A program made the position numbers and the translations under genes. The notes below the pieces were generated by a model. That model did not search any database. It was not told the origin of the DNA and saw nothing but the letters and a program-made list of their open reading frames with translations. A stretch of 64,000 bases of DNA. Source: Thermococcaceae archaeon. GTDB lineage: Archaea > Methanobacteriota_B > Thermococci > Thermococcales > Thermococcaceae. Numbering within the stretch: the stretch's first letter is position 1; each line of letters begins with the position of its first letter. Below, piece by piece: positions 9,907 through 18,666 of this stretch. The stretch is from the NCBI GenBank assembly GCA_030156945.1, contig JASGLT010000007.1, positions 23,373 to 87,372 on the forward strand, in the 5' to 3' direction.

Positions 9907-10713
9907 CTACATGCTCGTCAGGATCTCTATGAGGCCCTGTTTAGTGGGCACCTTTGAGAACTTCTCGGGATCCTTTACCTTCAGCAGGAGGGGCACGTCT
10001 CCGAAGAGCCTGAGAACCTTGTCGAAGGGAATCTTTCCCTCTCCGGGCAGCAGGTGAAGGTCACCAACTCCGTAGGCAAGGGCATCCTCCGGCTCAACCT
10101 GCGGGAAGATCTTTCCAAAGTTGTCGTGGATCATCAGTATTATGGTCTTGTCCGTTCCGAGTTTAACGTCCTCGAGGAGCTTTTCTTCGTTACCCTGTGC
10201 ACTGAGGAAGGCATGGGCAACGTCAAGGGCAAACCCAACGTTTTCCCTGTCAACGTTCTCCACAACGTATAGTGTATCCTTGACGCTGAAGGTGTTCTCG
10301 AGTGCAATGTTAATCCCGAAGGGGGCCACGAGATCGGCAAGCTGCTGTATCGCCTCTATCTCCAGATCCAATCTTCCCGATTTTCCGCTCTGCATTACGA
10401 TTACCTTTGCCCCGAGCTTTATCGTGACGTCTGCAACAGCCCTCGCAACCCTGAAGTGCCTGGTGTAGTAAACGTGGTCCCTAAGATTAACGGACGTCGG
10501 CATTCTGATTATGTAATCGATTCCCACCCCGGAAAGCGTCGTTTCAAGAGTTCTGAGCTTCTTCTCAACTACGGAGCCGTTCATTATGATGCCCAGCGTG
10601 TGGGGGAATATCGAGACGAAGTCGTAGTTCTTTATCTTCACGTCCGCGAGGATGGATGCGAGAGTTTTGTCCTTTGTAACGAAGTGAGGGTACACAGTCA
10701 CACCAATCTTCAT
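9907..10713 (-). CDS. Xylose-isomerase-like TIM-barrel protein
   Basis: A 268-residue protein of the sugar-phosphate isomerase/epimerase or AP-endonuclease-2 superfamily. The N-terminus MKIGVTVYPHF and the segments LGAKVIVMQSGK, NIALENTFSVKD, VGFALDVAHAFLSA, LMIHDNFGKIFPQ and HLLPGEGKIPFDKVL fit strands of the barrel. Glu, Asp, His and Glu residues lie in the right places for a divalent metal site. The reaction cannot be assigned: sugar isomerases, epimerases and nucleases all share this fold. It reads toward the RNase III-like gene and is divergent from sppA. Confidence 0.65.
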   Translation of the reverse strand: MKIGVTVYPHFVTKDKTLASILADVKIKNYDFVSIFPHTLGIIMNGSVVEKKLRTLETTLSGVGIDYIIRMPTSVNLRDHVYYTRHFRVARAVADVTIKLGAKVIVMQSGKSGRLDLEIEAIQQLADLVAPFGINIALENTFSVKDTLYVVENVDRENVGFALDVAHAFLSAQGNEEKLLEDVKLGTDKTIILMIHDNFGKIFPQVEPEDALAYGVGDLHLLPGEGKIPFDKVLRLFGDVPLLLKVKDPEKFSKVPTKQGLIEILTSM

Positions 10714-10807
10714 GTTATCACCTCAGGGGAATGCGCCTTTCTGTATTAAAAACTTACCGAGGGGCAGGTTTAAAAACTTCCGGCGGAATATAGGGAGGGG
10801 ACATGAA

Positions 10808-11791
10808 ATGAGGGATAACGTCTGGAAGTACATCTCAATGATCCTCATAATGCTGCTCATCTTATCCGCCGTTTCAACCACCGTACTATACTTCCAAACC
10901 TCAAATCTAAAGGCAGAGCCCTACAACACGACCACGGTCACAAGGGTTGAATCCAACTGCACCTACGATGAATACGAACTCAAAATAGCCGAACTTGAAA
11001 ACCAGATAAGGTTTTTGAAGTCACGGATTAGCAGACCCTCCCCTGGAAACGCGACAGTTGTTGTTCTGCCTATTTTCGGATTAATCGACAATTACGCCGC
11101 TCTGAATATAATCCCCACCCTGAGGACCCTCGCCGAAAACTCCTCCGTTTCCGGAGTCGTGCTCTGGATTGAGAGCCCAGGTGGAGAAGTCGGCCCTGTG
11201 ATTGAGATCTACAACGAGGTGAAAAAGCTGTCCCTGCTGAAGCCCGTAGTGGCCTACACCGGTGGACTGGCGGCCTCGGGAGGCTACTACATAGCCCTCG
11301 GGGCAGACAAAATAATAGCCGCCCCGCTGGCCGAAGTCGGGAGCATTGGTGTCCTCTACGTCCACTACAACCTTGAGGAGAACTACGAAATGAACGGCAT
11401 AAAAGTTGAGGTCTTCAAGACCGGCCCACACAAGGATATGGGGGCGGAGTGGAGGGCACTCAGGGAGGATGAGAAAAAGCAGATAATCAAGACGGTCGAT
11501 ACTTATTTCGACGCATTCCTTTCCGCTTTCACCGAGGGGAGAGGAATGGACAGAGAGCATGCGAAAGAATACACCACCGGGGAGGTCTGGTTTGCAAAGG
11601 AAGTCAACGGGACGCTCGTTGACGATATTGGCGACGTGGACAAAGCCATCTCCGTCATCTCAGAAATGCTGAACGTCACGAATCCGAGAGTCCTGATTTT
11701 AAGCTCCGGGGGAGCCAGGGAGTTTAGCGTCTACGGAAGCACGGCCCTCTTTATGGACCCCCGATACCTCTCTCCCTATCTGAGGGGGTGA
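10808..11791 (+). CDS. sppA: Signal peptide peptidase SppA (S49)
   Basis: A 327-residue membrane-anchored protease that degrades cleaved signal peptides. A single N-terminal helix (about 11-30, ISMILIMLLILSAVSTTVLY) anchors it; a short coiled-coil stretch (YELKIAELENQIRFLKSR) follows. The protease domain contains GVVLWIESPGGEVG, the nucleophile serine in GGLAASGGYYIALGAD, and downstream KTGPHKDMGAEWR, whose Lys should be the general base of the Ser-Lys dyad known for T. kodakarensis SppA. The start is ATG 10808 with GGGAGGGG upstream. The longer open frame from 10712 crosses the promoter. First gene of an operon running to 13266. Confidence 0.9.
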   Translation: MRDNVWKYISMILIMLLILSAVSTTVLYFQTSNLKAEPYNTTTVTRVESNCTYDEYELKIAELENQIRFLKSRISRPSPGNATVVVLPIFGLIDNYAALNIIPTLRTLAENSSVSGVVLWIESPGGEVGPVIEIYNEVKKLSLLKPVVAYTGGLAASGGYYIALGADKIIAAPLAEVGSIGVLYVHYNLEENYEMNGIKVEVFKTGPHKDMGAEWRALREDEKKQIIKTVDTYFDAFLSAFTEGRGMDREHAKEYTTGEVWFAKEVNGTLVDDIGDVDKAISVISEMLNVTNPRVLILSSGGAREFSVYGSTALFMDPRYLSPYLRG

Positions 11792-11796
11792 GGGCA

Positions 11797-12108
11797 ATGC
11801 TCTGCGAGGAGAAGCTTGATGTGTTTGAAAACGGGTTTGAGGATGGGAAGTTCAACCTGCGCATTGAGTTCTATGGAAAAGACGCGAGAAAGCTTCTCCT
11901 TGCAGTAATAAGAGAGCTATACCTTCCAGACTATGGTGAAGAGTACGTATACCCCTTCGAATGTGCCAAGGAGTTCTGGGGAATCTACATGAATCCCGAA
12001 GAAATAGCCCCGGAAGAGTTTCACCCGAGCCCCGTAAAATTCCTAAACCAGAGCATTTTGAGCAGGCTGGAGAGTGTTCTTGACTCAATCAATGCCCGGA
12101 TGATGTAA
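11797..12108 (+). CDS. Unknown small protein, probably the N-terminal part of a frameshifted gene
   Basis: A 103-residue ORF in the sppA operon, starting at ATG 11797 with GGGGTGAGG just upstream; the SD overlaps the sppA stop. I do not recognise a family. The sequence is acidic and aromatic (LYLPDYGEEYVYPFECAKEFWGIYMNPEE). The frame ends abruptly at TAA 12106-12108. The adjoining bases 12098-12275 keep Thermococcus-like codon usage in another frame, so the gene product was probably longer (see next entry). Confidence 0.6.
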   Translation: MLCEEKLDVFENGFEDGKFNLRIEFYGKDARKLLLAVIRELYLPDYGEEYVYPFECAKEFWGIYMNPEEIAPEEFHPSPVKFLNQSILSRLESVLDSINARMM

Positions 12109-12275
12109 AGCGCTCAATAGACCTGGGAAAATCCGAAGTTCACAAACTTAAGAAAGGTTTAATTGCCATGGGCAGGAACTTCATTCTGAGGGAAGACGGC
12201 TACCTCTTCGTCTTCAACAAGCCCTCCGCAAGGGGCCTCATACTGAAGTACATGGGGATGCTGGATGGAGATTGA
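12098..12275 (+). pseudogene. Out-of-frame C-terminal continuation of the preceding gene
   Basis: If one C is added to the CCC run at 12095-12097, the preceding frame continues as ...DSINAPDDVKRSIDLGK and stays open for about 58 codons to TGA 12273-12275. The reading includes REDGYLFVFNKPSARG and uses codons preferred around it (AGG, AAG, CTC, GGC, TTC). The restored protein would be 159 residues. It would overlap the start of the AI-2E-family gene by 11 bp, the overlap style common in this window. This is either a real one-base deletion or a homopolymer sequencing error. A separate 35-codon ORF from ATG 12168 is the weaker alternative. Confidence 0.6.
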
Positions 12276-13266
12276 GACTGCCGCCTGGATAGTCGTTGCA
12301 CTTCTCGTCCTTTACCTCGTATGGGAAACGGTTAGTCCAATAATCTCCCCGATAATAATCGCATTAACGCTGGCCTACATCCTCTACCCCTTCCACGAGA
12401 GACTCGCGAAAAAGATAGGAAACAGAACCTCAGCGTTCCTGATCACGGGATTTCTAACCATTCTCACGTTCTTCTTCATCATAGGCTTCGCCCTGTGGAT
12501 AGCCGATGTAAAACAGTCCCTTGCCCACTACGTGGAGTCCTTTTTCGGGTGGCTTTTGGCCCTCAATATTCCTCCCTCCGCCGAGGAGCTCATAAACAGA
12601 CTCGGTGAGGACCTCACTAAACGTTTTGAGGATTACGTACTCAGCTACACTTACTCACTCCCGAAACTCTCCCTCCAGGCCGTTGTGATGATCTTCGCGT
12701 TCTACGGCATACTCGTGAACATACGCAGAATTCAGGAGGAGGTCCACTCAATTATACCGGAGGAACACCGTCAGCTTGCCTTTAAGCTGATGCATGATGC
12801 CGGAGAAACACTTCACCGCCTCCTGAGGGGATGGCTGGCAGTCAGCATACTGAAGGGCGCAGCCACTGCCATTGGATTCTTCATCTTTGGAATAGCGGAT
12901 GCAGGAGGCTCAATAGCGGCTGGCATCTTCACAGTGATATTCGAGCTCCTCCCCATCCTTGGGGGCTGGGTAGTGTGGCTCGGGGGAAGTGTTTACCTCA
13001 TAGATTCCGGGAGCGTGGGCAGCGGCATCCTCCTTGCGCTATACGGGATCACTTTCATATCCCCACTCCCCGACATCCTGCTGAAGCCCAAACTTGGAAC
13101 AAGGGAGAGGGGAGTGAATGCCCTCGTGTCCCTCTTGGGCATCTTTGGTGGCTACTTCGCCTTCGGCTTCGTGGGAATTATAATCGGGCCGGTTGCCCTA
13201 TCCCTTCTGGGAACCCTCGTAACAGAATGGAAGGAAATCAAGGAGAAAAATAAAGCCAGAGGCTGA
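12265..13266 (+). CDS. AI-2E family (PerM/UPF0118) membrane transporter
   Basis: A 333-residue polytopic protein with the family layout. Two helices sit near the N-terminus (about 5-45), a third at about 58-80, then a long, mainly amphipathic extracytoplasmic/helical stretch (about 85-150) and five further helices to the end. Family-typical segments are SPIIIALTLAYILYPFHERL, LLRGWLAVSILKGAATAIGF, FELLPILGGWVVWLGGSVYL and PLPDILLKPKLGTR. Despite the name, members include proton-driven exporters and PerM-like proteins of unsettled substrate. It shares an operon with sppA, suggesting an envelope-related role. Confidence 0.85.
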   Translation: MEIETAAWIVVALLVLYLVWETVSPIISPIIIALTLAYILYPFHERLAKKIGNRTSAFLITGFLTILTFFFIIGFALWIADVKQSLAHYVESFFGWLLALNIPPSAEELINRLGEDLTKRFEDYVLSYTYSLPKLSLQAVVMIFAFYGILVNIRRIQEEVHSIIPEEHRQLAFKLMHDAGETLHRLLRGWLAVSILKGAATAIGFFIFGIADAGGSIAAGIFTVIFELLPILGGWVVWLGGSVYLIDSGSVGSGILLALYGITFISPLPDILLKPKLGTRERGVNALVSLLGIFGGYFAFGFVGIIIGPVALSLLGTLVTEWKEIKEKNKARG

Positions 13267-13291
13267 CGGGATACCCAGAATAAAGAACCAT

Positions 13292-13606
13292 TCAGCTCCT
13301 TAAAAGCTCGACATAGATGGCAAAGAGGAGAAGGGACACCGTTGCAATAACTACGGAGATTATCGTTGTCCCAATGAGGAAATCCGAATACTCCTCTGAT
13401 CCCCACATTAACACAGCAAAAAATGTGTTTAGGGCCGCGAAACCTCCTAAAATGCCCTCGAAATTGAAGCCCTTCCCGAACTTCTCAAGGGAGTAGTACA
13501 GGTAAAGCTCGGCTATCATGAGCGGAATCGTGATGATTCCTATAGCACCTGTGAGTATTGTGGCAAACTCAAGTATAGGAACAAATCCCCTTTCTGGCTC
13601 GTTCAT
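13292..13606 (-). CDS. Small three-helix membrane protein
   Basis: A 104-residue protein with three hydrophobic segments (about 10-34, 48-66 and 77-98) and few charges, so an integral membrane protein. GGTGATTTT precedes ATG 13606. I do not recognise the family and no motif suggests a function. It converges with the AI-2E-family gene and is divergent from the beta-RFAP synthase gene. Confidence 0.65.
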   Translation of the reverse strand: MNEPERGFVPILEFATILTGAIGIITIPLMIAELYLYYSLEKFGKGFNFEGILGGFAALNTFFAVLMWGSEEYSDFLIGTTIISVVIATVSLLLFAIYVELLRS

Positions 13607-13699
13607 AAAATCACCACGCGTAATTGTACAACGCCCATAAAAAACTTTTGCTAAGGGTTAAAAGGGTTTCCACCATCCAAAAACAATGGAGGGTTGACG

Positions 13700-14680
13700 A
13701 TGATAGTTCGCACGCCACGAAGACTCCACCTCGGACTCATAGACCCTTCCGGAAGTCTTGGAAGGCGTTTCGGGAGTCTCGGTGTTGGAATTGATGGAGG
13801 CTACGAAGTCCGCGTAAACCTGAGCGAGAGCCCCGAGATAATAGCCGCTGGAGAGGACAGAAAAACCGCTGAAGATGTAATAAGGAAGATGAACATGAGG
13901 TTCAACACGGGCGTTGGATATAGGGTGGAGGTCAGAAAAACCATACCGAGGCACGTTGGACTCGGATCCACCACCCAGCTTTCCCTCGCCATAGGAACTG
14001 CCATAGCAAGGCTCAGGCACCTAAACTTAACTCCGGAGGAAATTGCACGAGCGCTCGGAAGGGGCAAAAACAGCGGGGCTGGCATATACGTTTTCAAGCA
14101 TGGAGGGTTCGTCATGGACGGGGGAGTTAAAGACGGAATCCCTCCCCTCATCTTCCATTCGGACTTTCCAGAGAACTGGGCCTTCCTGCTGATAATCCCG
14201 GAACTCAAGCCCGGCTACAATGAGGAGGAGGAAAGGGAGGTAATGGAAAGTGTGGTGGGAAGGGCGGACATTGCCATGGAGATAAGCCACAGAATACTTC
14301 TTGGCCTCCTGCCAGCACTGAAGGAACGCGACATAAAGAGCTTCGGACGGCATTTGACTGCAATTCAGAAGCTGGTTGGAAAGCATTTCGAAGTCTACCA
14401 AGGAGGAGAGTTCAGGGAGGACGTAAAGCTCCTGCTGGAATTCCTTGAGGAAAAAACCTACGGATGCGGCCAGAGTTCGTGGGGGCCCACCGTCTACGGC
14501 CTGATAAGGAGGGACGAGTTCCAGAGGGTGTATGCCGAAGCTACTGACTACCTCTCAGACCACGGGATGAAAGCCAGTATAGAGCTCGGAGTTCCCCAAA
14601 ATCGTGGGGCGGAGATTATAAACGAGGGGGCGTTCATTGAACGGCTCATACGCTCGATGGGTGGAACTGATGAGGGTTGA
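13700..14680 (+). CDS. Beta-ribofuranosylaminobenzene 5'-phosphate synthase (GHMP fold)
   Basis: A 326-residue enzyme that condenses PRPP with an aminobenzoate compound, releasing CO2 and pyrophosphate, at the first committed step of the arene part of methanopterin-type cofactors. The N-terminus RTPRRLHLGLIDPSG and the glycine-rich VGLGSTTQLSLAIGTAIARL motif are typical of this GHMP-kinase-like family. YGCGQSSWGPTVYGL is a second family signature. In Thermococcales, which are not methanogens, the product is a modified tetrahydropterin C1 carrier. Start ATG 13700 has GGAGG 7 nt upstream; an in-frame TTG at 13694 is less likely. It overlaps the AGOG gene by 11 bp. Confidence 0.85.
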   Translation: MIVRTPRRLHLGLIDPSGSLGRRFGSLGVGIDGGYEVRVNLSESPEIIAAGEDRKTAEDVIRKMNMRFNTGVGYRVEVRKTIPRHVGLGSTTQLSLAIGTAIARLRHLNLTPEEIARALGRGKNSGAGIYVFKHGGFVMDGGVKDGIPPLIFHSDFPENWAFLLIIPELKPGYNEEEEREVMESVVGRADIAMEISHRILLGLLPALKERDIKSFGRHLTAIQKLVGKHFEVYQGGEFREDVKLLLEFLEEKTYGCGQSSWGPTVYGLIRRDEFQRVYAEATDYLSDHGMKASIELGVPQNRGAEIINEGAFIERLIRSMGGTDEG

Positions 14681-15440
14681 ACGAGAGATGGAAAGGAAAA
14701 TAGAGAGGATTAAGGAAATCCTCAGGGATTTGGGCTTAGAGTGCGCCAGAACGATTGAAGAGAGGGTCGATCTCCAATTTGACGCCCTGAAGTACCTCCA
14801 CCAGAACCTGAATGACACCGAGCTCTTCCTGAAGCTGGTTATAGCGAACTCTCTCGTGAGCTACCAGCTCAGTGGAAGAGGGGAGGACTGGTGGTGGGAA
14901 TTTGCAAAGCACTTCTCCGAGAAAAAACCCGAGGAAAGCATCGTAAAGGCTTACTCAGAGTTTCTCCCCGCTTCGAGAGCCAACAAACGGCTTACCGAGG
15001 GGAAGATTAAGAGGCTCAAGAAAGCCGAAGGATTCCTTGAGAGACTCACCCTGGGAGAGCTTGAGGACTATTATTTCGGGAGGATGACAAGCCTGAGGGA
15101 AGAGCTCGCAAGGGCTCTGAACTCGCGTAAGGATGCCAAAACCGTCGTTTTTGCTGTTAAGATGTTTGGATACGGCGGAAGAATAGCTTTTGGCCGCTTC
15201 GTCCCCTATCCAATGGAAATAGAGATACCTGATGACGTGAGGATAAACGCATACACAAAACGGTTTACAAAGGAGCCCCCACCGCAGTTCTGGAGCAGAA
15301 TAGCCAAGGAAGTTAACATCCCTCCCCTCCACATAGATTCTATCCTCTGGCCGGCCCTTGGTGAAATCCCCGAAGTAAAAATCCGGCTTAGGAAGTACTG
15401 CAGGGACTGGACAAAGGTAGTAGAGCTGACGAATCTCTGA
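14670..15440 (+). CDS. 8-oxoguanine DNA glycosylase/AP lyase, AGOG family
   Basis: A 256-residue archaeal GO glycosylase of the helix-hairpin-helix-GPD superfamily that removes 8-oxoguanine from DNA. The protein is largely helical. Recognisable segments are LVIANSLVSYQLSGRGEDWW (substrate pocket), FLPASRANKRL, TVVFAVKMFGYGGRIAFG and WPALGEIPEVKIRLRKYC. The lysine in FAVKMFGYG and an acidic residue in EIEIPDDVR are the likely Schiff-base Lys and catalytic Asp; this placement is inferred. Start ATG 14670 has GGGTGG 5 nt upstream, inside the end of the upstream gene. The open frame from TTG 14637 is less plausible. Confidence 0.85.
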   Translation: MRVEREMERKIERIKEILRDLGLECARTIEERVDLQFDALKYLHQNLNDTELFLKLVIANSLVSYQLSGRGEDWWWEFAKHFSEKKPEESIVKAYSEFLPASRANKRLTEGKIKRLKKAEGFLERLTLGELEDYYFGRMTSLREELARALNSRKDAKTVVFAVKMFGYGGRIAFGRFVPYPMEIEIPDDVRINAYTKRFTKEPPPQFWSRIAKEVNIPPLHIDSILWPALGEIPEVKIRLRKYCRDWTKVVELTNL

Positions 15441-15473
15441 CTTTCCCAACCAATACGATTTTAAGGACAAGGT

Positions 15474-15505
15474 TTTTATACTTCCCAGGTTAGTCTCAAT
15501 GAGAC
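15474..15505 (+). promoter_or_regulatory. Promoter of the ABC-2 exporter operon with a 13-bp palindromic operator
   Basis: A TATA box (TTTTATA, 15474-15480) lies 49 bp before the GTG start. A near-perfect palindrome GTCTCAATGAGAC (15493-15505) sits between TATA and the expected transcription start near 15500-15506. A protein bound there would block polymerase loading, so this looks like a repressor operator. No candidate regulator gene is adjacent. Confidence 0.55.
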
Positions 15506-15528
15506 AATTGCAAGTGGAGGGATAAAGA

Positions 15529-16401
15529 GTGTGGTGGGGTTTTGAGCTCGAATTCAAAAGCACCCTAAGAACGAAAAAGCTGTGGGTGATACTCGGCATA
15601 ATGACGCTCCTGTATATACCCAGCTTCTACATTGCAAAATCCAACGGGGTTAAGGTTGAAAGCCTGAACGATGCAATGAGCGTTCTCGTTGGGAACGTAA
15701 ACAGCAGCGCGAGTTTTTTCATCGCCATTCTCGCCATTCTGATGGGTGCAACAGCCATAAACAGCGAGATAGAAAAGGGGACTCTCAGAGTGGCCATGAG
15801 CAAGCCTATTAGAAGAATAAGCTACATCCTGGGGAAGTTCACGGCCCACGCAGCCATCCTACTCTTAGCTCTCCTGATAGCCACCATTATAAGCGTGGCT
15901 GGAGTTGTGAGCCTCGGTGCTCCCCTCGGAGCCGAACTGTTCAAGGAAGCCACCCTCCTCAACATGCTCCTTCTGCTGGCCATGATTCAGCTTGTGGCCC
16001 TTGGATACATCCTTTCAACCCTAATAAAGTCCTCCAGCACGGCACTTGGGGCAGCCCTGGCGATTTTCTTCGTGATATTCCTTATAGTGCCCTCAATAGT
16101 CCAGTTTGTGGCCATGGCCCCATACATAACTTCAGATGGCGAAATTGACCTGCAAAAGGCCCAGGAGAGGGCAGATGAGTACACCAAAAAATACCTGTTT
16201 TTCGTACCCACCTCCCAGATCGACATAATTGTCCGCGACGCTCGCAACATTGAGCTCTCTTCGGGCGAGCTCAAAATGAACTACCTTGGAATTGTCCACG
16301 GCATACGGGAAAACCTCCCGAGCTTCCTAAGCCTCGTGTTTATGACGATAGCCTACCTGGCAATAACTTTCTACCGCTTCCTTAGGATGGACCTGAGGTG
16401 A
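15529..16401 (+). CDS. ABC-2 type transporter permease
   Basis: A 290-residue membrane subunit with about six helices. It has an N-terminal amphipathic stretch and a first helix (WVILGIMTLLYIPSFYIAK), then a periplasmic-side loop, the helix pairs FIAILAILMGATAINSEIEKG and AAILLLALLIATIISVAGV, two further helices and a last one near the C-terminus. ATAINSEIEKGTLRVAMSKPI is the coupling-helix motif typical of ABC-2 permeases. It starts at GTG 15529 (WWGFELEF follows) with GGAGGG upstream. It pairs with the ATPase immediately downstream. Substrate unknown; drug, lipid or peptide export are typical. Confidence 0.88.
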   Translation: MWWGFELEFKSTLRTKKLWVILGIMTLLYIPSFYIAKSNGVKVESLNDAMSVLVGNVNSSASFFIAILAILMGATAINSEIEKGTLRVAMSKPIRRISYILGKFTAHAAILLLALLIATIISVAGVVSLGAPLGAELFKEATLLNMLLLLAMIQLVALGYILSTLIKSSSTALGAALAIFFVIFLIVPSIVQFVAMAPYITSDGEIDLQKAQERADEYTKKYLFFVPTSQIDIIVRDARNIELSSGELKMNYLGIVHGIRENLPSFLSLVFMTIAYLAITFYRFLRMDLR

Positions 16402-16406
16402 GTAAG

Positions 16407-17324
16407 ATGATTGTGATTGAGAACCTCGTCAAGAGGTATAAGGACGTCACGGCACTCCAGGGGCTCAACCTCGAGGTCAAGCCGGGTCAGATTTACGGCT
16501 TCCTCGGCCCGAACGGAGCTGGTAAGAGCACCACCATCCTTAGCACTCTCGGTTTAATCTTCCCCCAGCAGGGCCGCATTCAGCTCTTCGACCTCGAAGT
16601 CTTCAGGGACGGCAAGTATGATGAAGGCAAACTGGTTGAGGCGAAGAGGAGAATCGGCTACATGCCAGAACACGCCACCCTCTGGGACTTCCTTACACCA
16701 GTCCAAACCCTCGACATAATCGCCGACGCTTTCAAAATCCCGAAGGGAGAAAAGGAGAAGAGGATTAGAGAGCTCATCGAACTTGTGGGCCTGGAGGATG
16801 CCAAGGACAGGAAGGTCGGCAAGTTCTCAAAGGGAATGCGGCAGAGACTCCTCCTGGCTCAGGCGCTCATCAACGATCCTGACCTCCTGATTCTGGACGA
16901 GCCCATGAACGGTCTAGACCCGATGGGAATTGCGGAGTTCAAAGACATCATCAGGGAACAGAAGAAGGCCGGAAAGACCGTTTTCTTCTCAAGCCACATT
17001 TTGGCCCACGTTGAGGAAGTCTGCGACACCGTCGGCGTCATCGTGAAGGGAAGACTCGTGCTCGAGGGAAGTCTGGAGAAAATAAAGGAGGAGTTCCTGA
17101 AGAAGGCGGGCTACGTCATAATAATCGAGACCAACAAACCGGTCGACCTAAGCAACGCCCCCTGGAACGTCTCGCCCCTCGGGGAAAACAAGTACCGCAT
17201 AACGGCATCCTCCGACGTGAGGGAAGATGTCCACGACTTCATAACATCAAAAGGGGCCAAAATCCTCAGCATGCAGGTTAAGGAACCGAGCCTTGAGGAG
17301 ATATTCCTGAAGGTTGTGGAGTGA
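16407..17324 (+). CDS. ABC transporter ATP-binding protein
   Basis: A 305-residue ATPase. Walker A is GPNGAGKST (about 37-45), the signature loop is FSKGMRQRLLLAQAL, Walker B is LLILDEPMNGLDP, and the switch His is in FFSSHILAHVEEV. A C-terminal domain of about 80 residues (EEFLKKAGYVIIIE...) is the regulatory extension seen in ABC-2 exporters. Start ATG 16407 has GAGGTG 6 nt upstream; an in-frame GTG at 16398 lies in that SD. It is translated right after its permease. Confidence 0.92.
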   Translation: MIVIENLVKRYKDVTALQGLNLEVKPGQIYGFLGPNGAGKSTTILSTLGLIFPQQGRIQLFDLEVFRDGKYDEGKLVEAKRRIGYMPEHATLWDFLTPVQTLDIIADAFKIPKGEKEKRIRELIELVGLEDAKDRKVGKFSKGMRQRLLLAQALINDPDLLILDEPMNGLDPMGIAEFKDIIREQKKAGKTVFFSSHILAHVEEVCDTVGVIVKGRLVLEGSLEKIKEEFLKKAGYVIIIETNKPVDLSNAPWNVSPLGENKYRITASSDVREDVHDFITSKGAKILSMQVKEPSLEEIFLKVVE

Positions 17325-17333
17325 AAAAAAGCC

Positions 17334-18599
17334 TTAAACCTTAGCCCTTTCAAACTTTTCCTTTTCTCCAAGGGGCTTTGTCGCATCTATACCCCACTTG
17401 GTGGTGAGGCTGTTCTCGGCCGATGGATCCAGAGAACTGCCGCGAGCCCTTGGGATGACTACAAGGTCTCTATCCGCCTGGAACCTCGTTGCCACGGCCC
17501 ACTCAACTTCCCTATCGTCGTAAATGTCCACGTCCTCATCGACCACAACCACGTGCTTGAGGCTCGGATGACCGGCAAAAGCTGCCAGGATCGCGTTCTT
17601 GCCGTCTCCATCATGCTGCTTGGTTATGCTGACAACGGCATGGAGCCACATTGTCCCCCCTTCAGTGAGCCTGACCCCGTGAACCTTTGGAACGACTCTT
17701 TTGACGCTCGCGTAAATCTGGGGTTCTTTGGGAAGCCCCATGAGCATGTAGTGCTCATAACCTCCTGGCAGGAGTGCGTGGAATATCGGGTCATCCACGT
17801 GGTACATCCTCTCAAAGACTACAAGGGGCTGCTTTCTAACGTGGTCATACGTTCCAGTGATGTCAACGAAGGGTCCCTCATCAACGAGCTCTGGGGTTAT
17901 TCTGGCCTCAAAAACAAACTCACTCTCAATTGGGACCGGGATTCCACCGAGGTCTATGACATCAAGCGGTTTTCCAAAAGCGATTTCGCTGATTTTTGAA
18001 GCTATCCCAAGTTCGCTGACACCATACGAAACGCTCGTAGCTCCGGCCAGAAGCAGGTGAACTGGATTGCCAACGACTATCCTGACATCCAGCTCCTCCC
18101 CGAGTTCCGACTTCTCCTTCCACATCGAATAAAGATGCCTTGGAACGAGCCTTATCGCGGCAGTCTTCTCATCCCTGACCATTATTCTGTGAAACGAAAC
18201 GTTGACGAAACCCTCATCATCCTTTGCAATAACCATTGCAGAAGTGAAGTAGGGGCCGCCGTCTTTCGGGTAGTACTTTGGAACCGGGAGTTCTTTTAGA
18301 GAGAAATCTCTGGATGAGTTCTTGAGGAAAGGAGCCTTCCCCACCTGCCTCGGAGAGGACGGGTTCTCCATTGCCTCTGCAATTAGGTGAATAAGCTCTT
18401 CCCTCTTAACACCAAGATAGGAGGCTATCCTCTCCCTCGTGCTCCATATGTTCCCGGCAACCTTCCACCCATCCACATCGGAGAAAACTACCGGACGGGT
18501 AGGGTACTTGAGAAGATAACGCGTTATCTCAAGCTCCTTCTTTACCGGCTCTTTTATGATCACTTTGTCTTCAAACCCGGATATTATCTCGCCGAGCAT
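17334..18599 (-). CDS. UbiD family decarboxylase
   Basis: A 421-residue member of the prenylated-FMN-dependent UbiD (de)carboxylase family. Family features are [79 protein letters not shown] (with the active-site Glu and Asp of the E-x-R...E region) and [25 protein letters not shown]. Archaeal members may act in quinone-like or aromatic acid metabolism; the substrate cannot be read here. It needs a UbiX flavin prenyltransferase, which is not in the window. GGTGGTAAGGA precedes ATG 18599. It is divergent from the XPB-like helicase. Confidence 0.88.
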   Translation of the reverse strand: MLGEIISGFEDKVIIKEPVKKELEITRYLLKYPTRPVVFSDVDGWKVAGNIWSTRERIASYLGVKREELIHLIAEAMENPSSPRQVGKAPFLKNSSRDFSLKELPVPKYYPKDGGPYFTSAMVIAKDDEGFVNVSFHRIMVRDEKTAAIRLVPRHLYSMWKEKSELGEELDVRIVVGNPVHLLLAGATSVSYGVSELGIASKISEIAFGKPLDVIDLGGIPVPIESEFVFEARITPELVDEGPFVDITGTYDHVRKQPLVVFERMYHVDDPIFHALLPGGYEHYMLMGLPKEPQIYASVKRVVPKVHGVRLTEGGTMWLHAVVSITKQHDGDGKNAILAAFAGHPSLKHVVVVDEDVDIYDDREVEWAVATRFQADRDLVVIPRARGSSLDPSAENSLTTKWGIDATKPLGEKEKFERAKV

Positions 18600-18630
18600 T
18601 CCTTACCACCGAGACTCCTTCGGCAAAAAG

Positions 18631-18638
18631 TTATAAAG
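18631..18638 (+). promoter_or_regulatory. TATA box of the XPB-like helicase gene
   Basis: TTATAAAG lies about 30 bp before the first ATG of the helicase, which would put transcription initiation at about 18657-18664, giving an almost leaderless mRNA. No Shine-Dalgarno sequence precedes the start, in agreement. Confidence 0.55.
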
Positions 18639-18666
18639 CCTTTTTCCATACCCGAGCTGATTGGCC

